64,000 nt of DNA from Hyaloscypha bicolor E (Eukaryota; Ascomycota; Leotiomycetes; Helotiales; Hyaloscyphaceae), in contig NW_020194537.1 of NCBI RefSeq assembly GCF_002865645.1, positions 69,671 through 133,670 on the forward strand, written 5' to 3'. Below the pieces are notes generated by a model. The model was not told the origin of the DNA, made no database searches, and saw only the letters and a list, made by a program, of their open reading frames with translations. Numbering within the stretch: the stretch's first letter is position 1; each line of letters opens with the position of its first letter. This document shows, in pieces, positions 1 through 11,460 of the stretch. A program made the position numbers and the translations under genes.

Positions 1-639
1 AAAAAAGTAAAGTAAAATCTCCTATTTTTCTAGGATCTTTATTAAAATTCCGGTTTCTTTCCTAAAACTATAAACTTTATTTAAAATATAATAGGATATA
101 AACTTTAATTTTAATATATTAACTATTCTAATTAATAGCCTAAATGCTTCCGGAAATAAGAAGTTTAAACTAGCTATATAAAAACTTTAAAGCTCTTTTT
201 TTAAACCGGTAAATAATAGAAATATTAGTAATAAATATATTATAATTATTAGTAAAAAGAGAAAAAGGGCTCTAAAAAAGAATTATATGAAATTTCTAAA
301 TAAAGTTAAATAAATCCGGCTAAATAATTCCGGTCGGCTTAAAGCCTTATTATAAGAAATAAGAAAAAATATATAAAAGAATAAAATAATAGCTATAATA
401 GATCTAATTAGAATAAAATCGGGCCCGGAATTAGCTAGAAAAAGCTTTTTAAAGGTTTTTTCTAATTTGTTTAATAAATTATTTTCTATAAACTTTCTTC
501 TAATCTTATAAATAATATTAAGTATATTAGTACTAAAACACTTATCTAAATACTACTAATAAGTATATACTAATATATAATATTATTTATTTTATAATAT
601 AATATTTAGAAGATCTATATAATATAGAACTTACTTTTC
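1..639. other. AT-rich RIP-type sequence at left edge
   Basis: This stretch is very AT-rich, with stop codons in all frames and no open frame worth calling. It lies directly upstream of recognisable LINE endonuclease sequence on the + strand, so it may be the eroded ORF1 (gag-like) part of the same LINE. No motif proves that. Confidence 0.5.
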
Positions 640-2129
640 CAAAATAAGAAAACCTGAGACTTTAATATTATTATAATTTAAAAGCTATAGCTTAATAACT
701 ATAATATTCGACTTATCTATAACTTAGTTAAAAACAAATTCAGAGTATTTCTGGATAATTCAAGTATAAATAAATAGCTAAATATATATTTCCTTATTAA
801 TAGTAAAATTAATCTAATTATAATATGAATTATAGACTAGAGCTTATATTTTTACTCTTTTTATATTATATTAATAACTAGTAATAAGCTAAAAACCATT
901 ACTATTTATAATATTTATAATTTATATTAGTAAAAGAAAACATATATTAAAGATAAATAGATAGAAATACTAATAAAAAGTATTATACTAGAGCTAAATA
1001 TAGTATTAAATAAGTTTAGATAAAATAAATAAGTAATAGTAAAAGACTTTAATTTTTATTATAAATACTAGTTTAGGAATTTAAAAATACTAAAATATAA
1101 AAATAAAAAAAAGGCCTAAATAAAGATTCTTATTAATATTATAAGAAATTATAATATAAAGCTCATATTTCCTAAAGGCTTAATTATATAACCCTAAACT
1201 AATATCTAATCTAATTTAGTTAGAATAATATTAGACCTTAACTAATATAATAAGAAACTAGTAAAGAGAATTTTAATATATAAGATTCAAATAGATCTAA
1301 ATATAGTATTAGATTATATACTAGTAGAAATAGTATTTTTCTATAATTATATTCTAATCTCAAATAAAATAAATAAAGATTTTAAAAAAATAAATAAAAA
1401 GCTATTTCTCGAAATACTAGTTTCTTTTTCCCCAAATATAGTAAATATTATTACTAGAGAAAACCTAGATAATATAATTAAAGAAATAATTAAAGCTATT
1501 TAAATAATAATAAATATTATTATTTCTAATTAAATTATTATTATTAGATCTATTCTAGGCTTTAATAAGAATTATAGAAAGGTAATTAAAGAAGTTAAAT
1601 AAATATAAAAGTAATAATTAAAACCGGGGTTTATAAAAAAAGACCTTATTAATTTCTAGAAAATAAAGAAATATTATAGGAAAGCTATTATTATTATATA
1701 AAGAAATACTTATAAGAAAAAAATATTAGAAATAAAAAATAAGAAAGGCTTTTAGATCTTATTAAAATAAATAAGAAATCGGGAATTAGAAGTTCCTGCT
1801 TTTATTTTAAATATTAAAAAAATAAATAGTATAATAGTAAAAAATATTAATAAAAAAACTAAAGTATTTTAATAAATCTTTTTTTTTATAACTACTTAAA
1901 ATAGATTTTATTAATACCTATTACTATAATTATAATAGACTAGTTAAGGTTTAGATACTAATAATAAAATATAAAATAAGAAAAGCCTTTAGACTAGTTC
2001 TATTAGATAAAGTATTAGGGGAAAATAAAAACCCGAATAGGATTTTAAAGTTTATTATAAATCTATTAGTTTCTTTTTTTATAACTTTCTTTAATCTCTT
2101 AATAAATTTAAAATACTATTTGGCCAAAT
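640..2129 (+). mobile_element. Tad1-like LINE, 5' segment (endonuclease and start of reverse transcriptase), RIP-degraded
   Basis: On the + strand, translation across stops around 1,030-1,250 gives a pattern typical of the AP-endonuclease domain of Tad1-type LINEs: a G/K-D-F-N element followed by an acidic/basic stretch and a late ...P-K-G... segment. Downstream to 2,129 comes the linker and the beginning of the reverse transcriptase. The reading stops abruptly at the LTR of Gypsy-1 and resumes, same strand and sense, at 10,389. Stops, Tyr for His/Cys and Asn for Asp are as expected after RIP. The 5' limit is uncertain. Non-autonomous and non-functional as it stands. Confidence 0.65.
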
Positions 2130-2259
2130 TATTATATAAGAGAAGTGAGTTATATAAAATATAAAAGATAATCTATTACTATATAAGGGGAGCGCTACTT
2201 CTAAGGTATTACTTATATTATATTACGCTAATATGACCTTTATTATCCACGATATAATA
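2130..2259 (-). repeat. Gypsy-1 LTR, left copy (3' LTR relative to pol)
   Basis: 130 bp, near identical in sequence and equal in length to 10,259-10,388. The differences are mostly C/T and G/A transitions, as RIP makes. It keeps a few more G and C bases than the right copy. Confidence 0.9.
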
Positions 2260-2380
2260 ATTACTGCTACCGAAAATACTAGTAATATCCTTATTATAAT
2301 AATAAAAAAAAACAAAATAAATACTAAGAAAGGATAGCTAATTAAATAAAAAGAACCACTATAACGAGTTCTGCTATCCT

Positions 2381-2555
2381 CCCAATTACTCAAGACCAGA
2401 GCCTAGCTATTACGGGTATTATATAATTATACCCCCAAGATTACCGAAGACCAGAAATATAACCAGGTATTATAAATATATCCGTCTAATTACTAAAGAC
2501 TAGAGATACGAAGTTATGAGTTACTAGTATACTCCAATTACTAAAGACTAGAGGA
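2381..2555. repeat. About 51-bp degenerate tandem repeat, four copies
   Basis: A core like CCAATTACTAAAGACTAGAG recurs near 2,381, 2,432, 2,482 and 2,532, a steady period of about 51 bases. The bases between cores are poorly conserved. It sits in the non-coding end of Gypsy-1 next to the left LTR. It is a minisatellite inside a transposon; the units are not separated by unique spacers as in CRISPR. Confidence 0.75.
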
Positions 2556-3000
2556 AGTTTTATATAATATATAAATATAGGAATATAGGTATAAAGGTAT
2601 TATAGTAGTCTTTTAAAAAGAAGTTTGGGATAACTTGGTAGGATATATATATATTTATTCCTCCTCTCCCGAATTCTCTATAAATAAGCCTTCTTATATT
2701 AATATAAAGCTCGGGGGAATATCATATACTTTCTTTATAGTTTCATTCTTAAATTTGCCCTTTACCGTTTTAATATATCCTAGTAATACTTTAAAACGTT
2801 TATACTTTGGGATAATGACTTCCTTAACTGGCTCCGTATCCTTAATAGCCTCCTATTTGGTATCCTTAATAGCTTCTTGCTCCATATCCTTAACGAACTT
2901 TATATTAGAGGGGCTAGTAACGGTACTATATCGGGCTCGTTAACCGGATAGTTATTTCTTGGCTAGGATATCCTTATTATTATTATAGTCGTTATTATTC

Positions 3001-3060
3001 TCTTTAGGAGTTAATAGGGAATGGTATGGCTCTTTAGGAGTTAATAGGGAATAATATGAT
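3001..3060. repeat. 30-bp direct tandem duplication
   Basis: Two adjacent 30-base units begin TCTTTAGGAGTTAATAGGGA and differ by a few transitions only. They lie in the 3' part of Gypsy-1, within or at the edge of the second coding remnant on the - strand. Confidence 0.85.
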
Positions 3061-3600
3061 ATAACTTTGACTATATCTCGATAATATAGTATAACTTGTT
3101 GGTTATCCGTAACTATATCTCGCTATTTTACCGAAACCTCATTATCTTGCTCGAGTACGAGCTTATATAAAGCCTAATTACATATCTTAATAGCAGTCTT
3201 ATTATTAATACTAAGCTAAATAAATAAGGGTTTATATAGAGAAGGAAGTCTGTCTTTTTTTATAAAAAGAGGTATAATATTATTAATAGCAGTATTATAA
3301 CGAGTTTTTTGAACTTTACAGATAATCTCCTTAACCTTATTACCGTACTTTTTATTCTCTATTATACTAATAAGATTATCTATATTATTAGCTAATATAT
3401 TATAGATAGATAGTATATTCCGGCTAACCCGAAACGCCTTTTCTATATAAGTAGCAAGTTGCGTATTTGTATTAAGGATCTATTAGGTAGTCTACTTCGT
3501 CTTTTGGAATAATTCGTTATTAACCTTGCTCTCGGCCTTTGGGGATCGGCCTGGTTCCCGCTTTTTGGGGTTTGGCTATTTAATATTAATATAACCGCTC
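3020..3600 (-). pseudogene. Gypsy-1 additional ORF remnant downstream of integrase
   Basis: On the - strand a reading frame runs for well over 100 codons with few stops, although the DNA is AT-rich. It encodes a charged, Lys/Asn-rich segment (for example ENKKYGNKVKEIICKVQKTR near 3,300-3,360). It lies about 1 kb 3' of the integrase C-terminal region, so it is not part of the usual pol core. I do not recognise the family. It could be a third ORF of the element or material captured by it. TAG stops, probably from RIP, break it. Confidence 0.5.
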
Positions 3601-4429
3601 TTATACTTGTTTAATCTCGTTACAGGGGTATTATATACGGGTACCGGTACTGGGTTTAATATAGCAGGAGTATTTATTATAGCAGGAGCGTTCATTATAG
3701 TAGGCAGGTACAAGTATTTATAGATTCGGTCGAATTAGGCTTTTATATTAGTATTTAACTTATAATACTTGCTAAGAGAAATATATTTGATAGGATTACT
3801 ATAAAGGCTAAAATACTCTTTAATATCCGCTAACTTGGATATAAGACCAGACTTTAACTTATTATTAATATAATAATATAGTACTAATAACGAAAGCTTG
3901 GCCGGGGTCGGCAAGTTCTATATAGTAGCTGGACTACTACTTATATTTGCGGTTAATATAATGTATTCGGGGTTATATAGGGTTCTGGTTTAGTAATAGG
4001 AGAAGAGAGTATTAGGGTATACTCGTATATTATAATATATAAGGTATATTAGTTTAATACGGATGGCTTCGTTTTTGCAAGGGGTTATAACAAATTACCG
4101 AATTAGGTCTAGCCGTCTTATAACGAGAATAATAGTATTATATAGTAACTATAAGGAAAGCAATATTCAATAATAATATATGCCTTACTATTATTATTAT
4201 TTTCTGGGGCAACCGTAATAACGAGAGGCTAGCTTCGTTACTAGTCTAGTCTCGTACTCTTATACTAGTTCTTTTGTATTTCCTAGTAGCTTAACGGAAA
4301 ACCACTAGTTATATTTATTACCCTAATCCAGATACTTAACGAGATATTCTAGATTCTCCTTACTACTATAATAAGTATATCTCTTATTAACTATATGCTC
4401 TAGCTTCTAGCTCTTCCAGTCTTCGTTAT

Positions 4430-7300
4430 CTCCCTTAATACCTTCTATGGGTTATATGCCCTTAACGGGTTCTCTACTAAATAGGTTAGGGCCCTTTAGT
4501 ACTAGTTATAAATATGCTACCGAGATAACGGAATGAATTTTCTAGCCGATTAGTAATTCCAATTCGTATATAAGCTTTCCTACTCTATAGAGGATACGAA
4601 ATAGTCCTGTTCTTTATTCTAATAGTTTCCTATTCGGGTTACCGGGAAGGTAATATCCTTAATAAAATCTCAAGAATACCCAGTTACTAATATCTATTAT
4701 AATTAGCTTATATTTCGTATTATAGTATTTCCTGGCCGCATTATTTATAAAGTTAATAGCGACCTTAGTATCCTATTAATATAGCTTGCGAATAATCTCG
4801 GGTAGTTCCTATTAGGTCTCGGCTATAAGTAGTATTAGGTTTATTACCGGTTTAAAGCCCCTAATAAACTTATTTGGAGATATCTAAATAGCTACTATAT
4901 ATATATTATTTAGCCTAGCTTAAAACGGGATTATAAAGCTTAATTATTCTAGGAACGGATATATTATAATCTAATATTAAAAGCCGATCTCAATGATCTA
5001 ATTCTTTTATTCCGAGGCCCTGTCTATCTGGGAGTACTATATAGTTAATATAAGCAGTTTCGTATCTAATATTATAAAAGTATGTTTCCAGAAGTCAGAG
5101 ATGAATTTTCTATTACGGTTTAATATTAAGCCCTTGGGAATTCCCCAGTTGCAAAATAATTATATTATTATAGAGATAGTAGCCTATTTCTCTACTTTAT
5201 ATTTACTATTTCCTGGTATTAATAACGTTTTCTTACTGGCTTTATATAATTATATTATTATATAATTAAAGGTATTAAAACTATTAATCTTCTAAGGACT
5301 AATGGCTAGGATAATAGGAAGCGCTAGGATAAAGTTCATTACTATAGTATGGTACGGAATTAGGGGTATTCGAATCGGCTATAGTTCTCTATAGGGATAT
5401 TATCTTAATATTCTATTAAGGAGACAAGCCAGATAGTATATAATATAATTCTTAAGGTATTTTATTAATTGGGGGATATAGAACTCGTCTAGCTTATATA
5501 AGGTTTATTCCGTACCGAAATAGAACTTATTATAGGCAAGATACAAGATGTCTTTTACTACTTCTTTGGGTATATAAAATCGGAATCGGTTACTAATAAT
5601 ATAATAAAAGAGGCCTTCTTTTACTTGGAAAGGAGTATTAACTTTTAGTAGTTCTTCCGGTATATTATTCTTTTTTATATCTAGTATTTCCAAGGCTCTT
5701 ATGAATTTCAAATTCTTCCAGAGGCCGGTAATAAGCTTTTATTTAAATTCCGGATTAATTACTATCTTAGTAGTAAATATAATATATTCAAGCTTGTTAT
5801 TATTTAAAATATTAGCCTTCTTAATAGTATTAAGGCATAATAGTATATCCGGTATAATATTTAAGTATTCCGGATAGTAATAGATATCTAAATTAAACTA
5901 ACTGAGATATACCAAAGTATAGACTAATCTTATATTAGCTTTTATTATATCGGAAGTATTTAAGCTTATTCGATTATAAATTCCTCTCGTAGCCCTATAG
6001 TTAGTAAGAATAACTACCGGGTTTATACTAGATTAGATTATAGGTCGGAGCTTATAATAAGTCCATACCAGGTATATAATCTCTAATTCCGTTATATAAT
6101 ATCGTTTCTCTATTATACTTAATACCTTACTTATAAAGAGAATTAGCTAAATATATAATACTAATAGCTTCTTAATAATATCTACTAGTACTAATCCGGG
6201 TATTAAATAAAAAGCCATAACGGAAAACCCTCGTTCCTGTAATATATCTAAATTAAGTAAGAGAACTCTATCGGGCGAGAAATAAACTAGGAACCTGGGA
6301 ACTATAAGTATGCTTTATAGCTTTTTGAATACTATAAGCTCCTGGATTATGGGCTTGTATTTCATTCTAATATAGTAGCCTTTTCGCTTCCCTTCTATAA
6401 TACCGATTTTCCGTCTAGCTTCTAGTAGCTAAGTCTTTTGCTCCTGTATTAGTTTAATTATATAAGTATAGCTTGGAAAATATACTCGTAATTATCCGGT
6501 TATTTCAATATACTATTTCAGGGCTTGTAATATAATAGGAAAGGTAAGTTCTTTAAATACTAAAACTCGCTCCTATATTATTACTATTTCAAATATATCT
6601 ACTAGATAGCCTAATAATTTTATGGACGGATATCCTATAAAGGACTTTCTTGCTAATAGGAATAATTATAGTTTGGTAAATAGCTCGAGATTAATACGAA
6701 GGTATTAGAGATACTACTCTATTATATCCGAGAAAATAATAATATTATTAATAAAGTTCCTGGTAAAGCCGGTATAATTATATAGCTGCTTATCTATAAA
6801 TTATTAAATATATTAGATAGAGTTTCACAAACCCATAAGAACGACCTTTAAGTATTCCAAGCCGTAATAGCTAATAATTATAAAGTAATCTCGATATTTT
6901 TTTGTAATAAGAAATTAGTAAAAGAATTAGAAGCTATTAATAATAGAGATTGCCCTCTTTTCTCGTAATACTTTAATTAAGTCTAATTATAATAGTAGCG
7001 GATATATATCCGGGATAGCTAATTTGTTTATAATACGGAGATTAATAATAGGATATTCCTTTATAATAACGAATACTAGTAAGGCAAAAAAAGTCGGTCC
7101 GTAAACCTATTTCATTCGGTCTCGTTAGTATAACCCATTAAAGACATTATTAATAATCTTCTTATATTTATAATTTAAGGGGAACTTTTTCGATATAATC
7201 TTCTTATTCTACTAGCCTTTAATAAGGGGGATCCTTATATAGTCCTTTTCTGGTATATTAATTAGGCCTCTATTAGTCTAATATTCCCGGAACTCGGTAA
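4430..7300 (-). pseudogene. Gypsy-1 pol remnant: reverse transcriptase, RNase H, integrase
   Basis: The - strand shows, in pol order, reverse transcriptase C-terminal sequence (about 6,400-6,900), RNase H (about 5,760-6,300, with a VYLSQF-like track and a segment matching the usual LNIVPDALS element), the integrase H2C2 zinc-finger lead (5,505-5,711, ending LAYNKFYFGTE where families usually have LAHD..FHFGT), the DDE core (about 4,950-5,400, with the SQIDRASE counterpart of the usual PQTDG-SER element) and the post-integrase region (about 4,430-4,810). His-to-Tyr and Asp-to-Asn changes and stops fit RIP. The order RT-RH-IN marks Ty3/Gypsy and rules out Ty1/Copia. Confidence 0.85.
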
Positions 7301-8499
7301 TAATATTATATAGGGTATATACCGTTTATATATCTCTATTATAAATATATATACTATTCTTATATATAATCTCCGGTATATCTTATGGCTTATTAATACC
7401 GAACTTATATTACTTATTCTACTAAGGCTCTTCTGAGTTCGGGTCGGTTTCTTATAGAATTATTAGCTTTATTCCTTCTTGGTTATTTGGGGCCCTAAAA
7501 AAGGCTTAGTTCTTAATATTTATTAATTAGCCCAGATTTATATTTACTAAGATTATTATTATAATATCTGTATTATTAATTATACTAATAAAGTTAATAT
7601 AATTCAGAATCGCATCCTCTATACTAGTATAGCTTCCTTAGAAGAAATACATTCCGTTATCGGGAACCGGTATATACTAGACTAGAATTATTACCCTTGA
7701 CTTCGGGAGAATAATAATCTTTCTGGCTACGAGAATACGGTATATTATCTTAGGGATATAATAGAGAACTATAATATCTATAACAAGGTTATTATATATA
7801 CCTATTATAACTATAGAGTTCTAGTAATTAATAATCGAAAATATCTGCCAAAGGAATTCGTTACCGAGAAGCAGGCCCGGTTCCAGTCAGTCCATAACCT
7901 ATACTATAACGAAGATCTTACCTAAGTATCTCTGGCCACTTGCCATACCGAGTATATATATAAGGAAGATTACTCGCTTTATAAGTATAATTTTATTTAG
8001 GATTCCTTTAAAGAATATGGATTAGAAAGTATTATACGAAACTTCCTTATAGCTATCTAGCCAGTCCTAGCCTATAACGGGATATATATATCCTATATTA
8101 ATATATATTGATTTCGTCGGTTTTCCCGGTCTGAACTATATATATATTTTTATATATATATAAGAAATCTCGTCTGCTTTATATCCGACTTTATAAGGGA
8201 TTACTTTAATAACCTTTACTATAATGGGTTCTATAGCTTTAAGAATTATTATAGTTCCGGCTTTTATTTTATTACAAGTATTAGTATAAACGTATTTAAA
8301 TATTTGGGAATAGGACGAGAAAATATTATTATACTTTCTGTAAATATAAGACTTAATATTATTAGAGATAGCTAAGTAGAATTCGTCTTATAGAGATTAT
8401 ATATTATTTATTAGGAAGTCTGGAAAGGTAAACTCCTCTATAGTAATATATCTACTGTCTTCTAATTCCTTTTTATACTCATTTCTATAATTCTCTAGT

Positions 8500-10258
8500 A
8501 TATTAATATAATTAGATACCAGGTTAGCCCTCTCGTTTCGGCGGTATTAGCGAAACCGTTATCCGTTATACTCTTACTTAGAGTACCCTTTATTGAAACG
8601 AGTCTTGTTCTCTTTGTCTTCTCCGTATATTGCTATAAGGAAGTATCTGGATTTTAGTAGTAGGAGGGGTTTTGCATTCTGCTTATAATTAGTACCGTCT
8701 CTTTACTAAAACTGGCGTAGTTATTACTACTGCCGGAGTTAGTAAAGGCGGAATCCGGAAGTAGTACCCTGATAATTACTATTATACGGATATCTGGAGC
8801 TAGTACCTCTAGTATTGAAGTATAGAGCTAGTCGAGCCGGGATATTACGGGAACGTCTTGCTATAATTATGTCTTACTAAGCTTCTTACTTATTAGCCAA
8901 GTTTTTTAGCCATTCCAATAGTAAGGTTTTCTTATCCGGGGCAGAGATATGGGGTCAAAGCTCGGGATCAAGGTTATTATATATATAAGAAAGCTATTAA
9001 TATGGTTTGTCTATTTCTGCGGCTTTTATATATCTTATAATTATTACTATATATCCGCAAATATTATAACCTTTCTTTATATTTTCTATAGTATATTTTT
9101 TGTCTTAGAGCTTTTTTATTACTTTAGGTACGGAATCTTTAAAGCGGTCTACCAAGTGCTTTACCCACAAGGTAACTCCCTCTGGTATAAATCGAAAGGC
9201 GAGTTTTATTATTTCCTTGATTTCCTCTATATATTATCTCTGAGCTATTCTATATAAGCAAATATATAAGTTTATATATATAATACTTTTATATCCTCCT
9301 TATATATTAAATTAAAAGGTATTAATAAAAAGATATATATTTCTCTAGATTATAGCCTTTTCTTAATATTTAAAATCTTCTATATTTACGGAATTATCGG
9401 ATTCGAAAAACCCAATATCTTCTGGATTCTATCTTAAGGAAATTCTGCTTATATTAATTATATTATATTTATTACCGAAGTTCTAGTTCCTATTATCGAA
9501 ACTATTACCTTTTCTACTGCCTCCGTTATTTGCCCTAGCTCTATTACTGCCAAGCGACTGGTGCCTCTAGTATCTATTATATTTATCTAGTACTCGTATA
9601 ATAAGTACGGCTATTTCAGTAGCTATTTTAGGGAAAAGAAGGTATTCTTATACCGGGGCCGCACTAGCCATATTACTACTATTATTATTTATTCTAGGGA
9701 TCTCTTTGGTTCTATTACTATTCGGTTCGGAAGGTTAGTAGCTATTTAGTTAAGGCTTTATACTGGTTTCGGTATAGCGATTATTATTTTTAATACTTCT
9801 TCCGGTTTTGGCTATATCTTTATTCTGTAACAGGAAGTATTTGTCTATAAGAAGGGCGAATTTCTTAATAGTAGTATTAAATACGAATCTATTAATGGCC
9901 TATATACTTGGTAGGGCTAGGTAAGAAGGCTATTATACGGATGCAAGTTCGTTGACCGAGGCTAATTGGCTATAGTAACTACCTTATATTATATTCGAGA
10001 TTATAGCAGGATATTATAGGACCAGGCAGTTAATAATATTATTAATAGTCTGTATTCTCTCTGTAAATCGATAGCCGGTTACTCGAAACTAATTAAATTA
10101 ATAAGTAAGGTTAATAAAGTCCTGTAGAAAGGTCGAACTCGTTATTAAATACGGCTTATACCCTCTAGGATTATTGAATTATAGGCGGAAATGCTACGAA
10201 AATAAAGAGGTTCCTAGGTCATATTATAATATATATAAATCCGATAATTACTACTACT
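8500..10258 (-). pseudogene. Gypsy-1 presumed gag and leader region
   Basis: By position this is the 5' part of the element on the - strand, upstream of pol and next to the 5' LTR, where gag and protease should be. Fragmented frames are present but I could not see an intact CCHC zinc knuckle or protease motif. A + strand ORF of 102 codons at 8,949-9,257 has no coding character and is not called. The assignment rests on element architecture. Confidence 0.45.
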
Positions 10259-10388
10259 TATTATATAAGAGGAGTGAGTTATATAAAGTATAAAAGATAA
10301 TCCATTACTATATAAGGGGAGTACTACTTCTAAGGTATTACTTATATTATATTATACTAATATAACCTTTATTATCTATAATATAATA
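10259..10388 (-). repeat. Gypsy-1 LTR, right copy (5' LTR relative to pol)
   Basis: 130-bp direct repeat of 2,130-2,259, followed by the CAAAT target duplication at 10,389-10,393. Confidence 0.9.
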
Positions 10389-10773
10389 CAAATTTAAAAT
10401 ATTAATTATAATAATATTTAGGAATCTCGTAAAAAATAACTATTTATAGTTTAAATTATATTAACTAATTACTTTTATAAATATAATAAGAAAAATCTTA
10501 AATATAGTACTTACCTGAAAAATATAGTATTATATTAAGAAATATTATATATTTCTAATAATATATATAGAAAACCGGAAATAATTCTTTTATAAATATA
10601 TTATTTATCTTTTTTTAAAAAAGGTTTACTTAGTATAAAAAAAAAGAAAAGTAATAAACTTATTTATATTAAATATTTTAGGAGCTTTTAATAATATTTT
10701 TTATAAAAAATTATTATATAATTTAAAAAAAAAGAATTATTTATAGAAATTATTAATTAGATAATTAGTTATT
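10389..10773 (+). mobile_element. Tad1-like LINE, middle segment of reverse transcriptase
   Basis: The + strand frame continues the LINE reverse transcriptase broken at 2,129. Around 10,650-10,770 it reads LGAFNNIFYKKLLYNLKKK, the RIP-altered counterpart of the D-x-K-G-A-F-D-x-V-x-x-x-x-L-L-x-x-L catalytic block typical of Tad1 LINEs. The segment lies exactly between the two Gypsy insertions and is cut off at the left LTR of Gypsy-2. Confidence 0.75.
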
Positions 10774-10977
10774 TATAATAGCTAGTATAAGAATATAATC
10801 TATTAAGGATAGGATATTAGAAATAAGTATAAAATAAAGCTAAGCCGGAATTACTTAAGTAAAATAATACTAAAGATCGAGATATTTTCTTTATTTTATT
10901 TTATAGCTTAGTATTTTTTAATATATAAGATATTTGAATTTTTAAGCCCTGGCTATTACCTTAACCCTATTATTATA
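10774..10977 (+). repeat. Gypsy-2 5' LTR
   Basis: 204 bp, matching 19,002-19,205 with mainly transition differences. It contains the shared block AAAATAAAGCTAAGCCGGAA. Ends read TA..TA, as after RIP of TG..CA. Confidence 0.9.
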
Positions 10978-11129
10978 TAATACTAAACTTACTTAACTTG
11001 GCCTATAAAGATAATATAATACTACTAGTAAAGAACCTGTATTTATTCTTAGAAAATAAAAATAGAATACTGCTTTTAATATTTAATAATCTTTTTAAAT
11101 TATAAAGAACTAGAGAGCTTAACTAGAAA

Positions 11130-11460
11130 TATAATATTTTTTATAACCTAGTTAACCTCGAAATCTAATCCTTAACTAGAGCAAATAATATTTCCTTTCT
11201 AGTAATTAGTTCTCTACTAATATAAAAAAAGAAAGATATTATTTTTTATAACCTAGTTAACTTTAAAGTCTGACTTTTAACTAGAATAGATAATATTTCC
11301 TTAATACTAATAAAAGTAAAAGAACTAGCTTTTTTTCCTAGTATAGGAAGAATTAGTAATAGTTTACTAATTTAAAATAAGAAAAAATAATAGTTAGTTT
11401 TAGTTTACTAATTTAAAACTAGATAAAATAATAATTAGTTATAATTTACTAATATTAAAT
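11130..11460. repeat. Degenerate repeats in Gypsy-2 leader
   Basis: A roughly 65-bp block containing TTTTTTATAACCTAGTTAAC occurs near 11,133 and again near 11,240, about 107 bases apart. It is followed by three copies of a TAGTTTACTAATTTAAAA-like unit at about 11,345-11,460. Probably untranslated-leader repeats of the retrotransposon. Confidence 0.6.

Larger units (their letters stand above)
2130..10388 (-). mobile_element. Gypsy-1: complete but RIP-dead Ty3/Gypsy LTR retrotransposon, nested in the LINE
   Basis: Two 130-bp direct repeats (2,130-2,259 and 10,259-10,388) bound the element, and the same five bases, CAAAT, lie outside both ends (2,125-2,129 and 10,389-10,393), as expected for integrase target duplication. 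LTR ends read TA..TA, consistent with TG..CA changed by RIP. The coding direction is the - strand: the integrase, RNase H and reverse transcriptase frames all read on the complement. Base composition is less extreme than in Gypsy-2, suggesting later insertion or weaker RIP. No frame is intact, so the copy cannot transpose by itself. A clear primer-binding site or polypurine tract was not seen. Confidence 0.88.

Noticed and set aside
2381..2555. Regularly spaced repeats suggesting a CRISPR array
   Set aside because: Repeats are degenerate, only four, spacers also related to each other, and the host is a fungus. It is a transposon minisatellite.
2635..2943. 102-codon + strand ORF near the left LTR
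   Set aside because: Antisense to Gypsy-1 coding; low complexity, no domain, chance opening.
8949..9257. 102-codon + strand ORF, hydrophobic and Tyr-rich
   Set aside because: Lies opposite to the coding strand of Gypsy-1; composition is explained by AT-rich sequence, no domain.
10389..10773. Possible solo LTR or separate small transposon between the two Gypsy elements
   Set aside because: The translated sequence continues the LINE reverse transcriptase and both edges coincide with target duplications.
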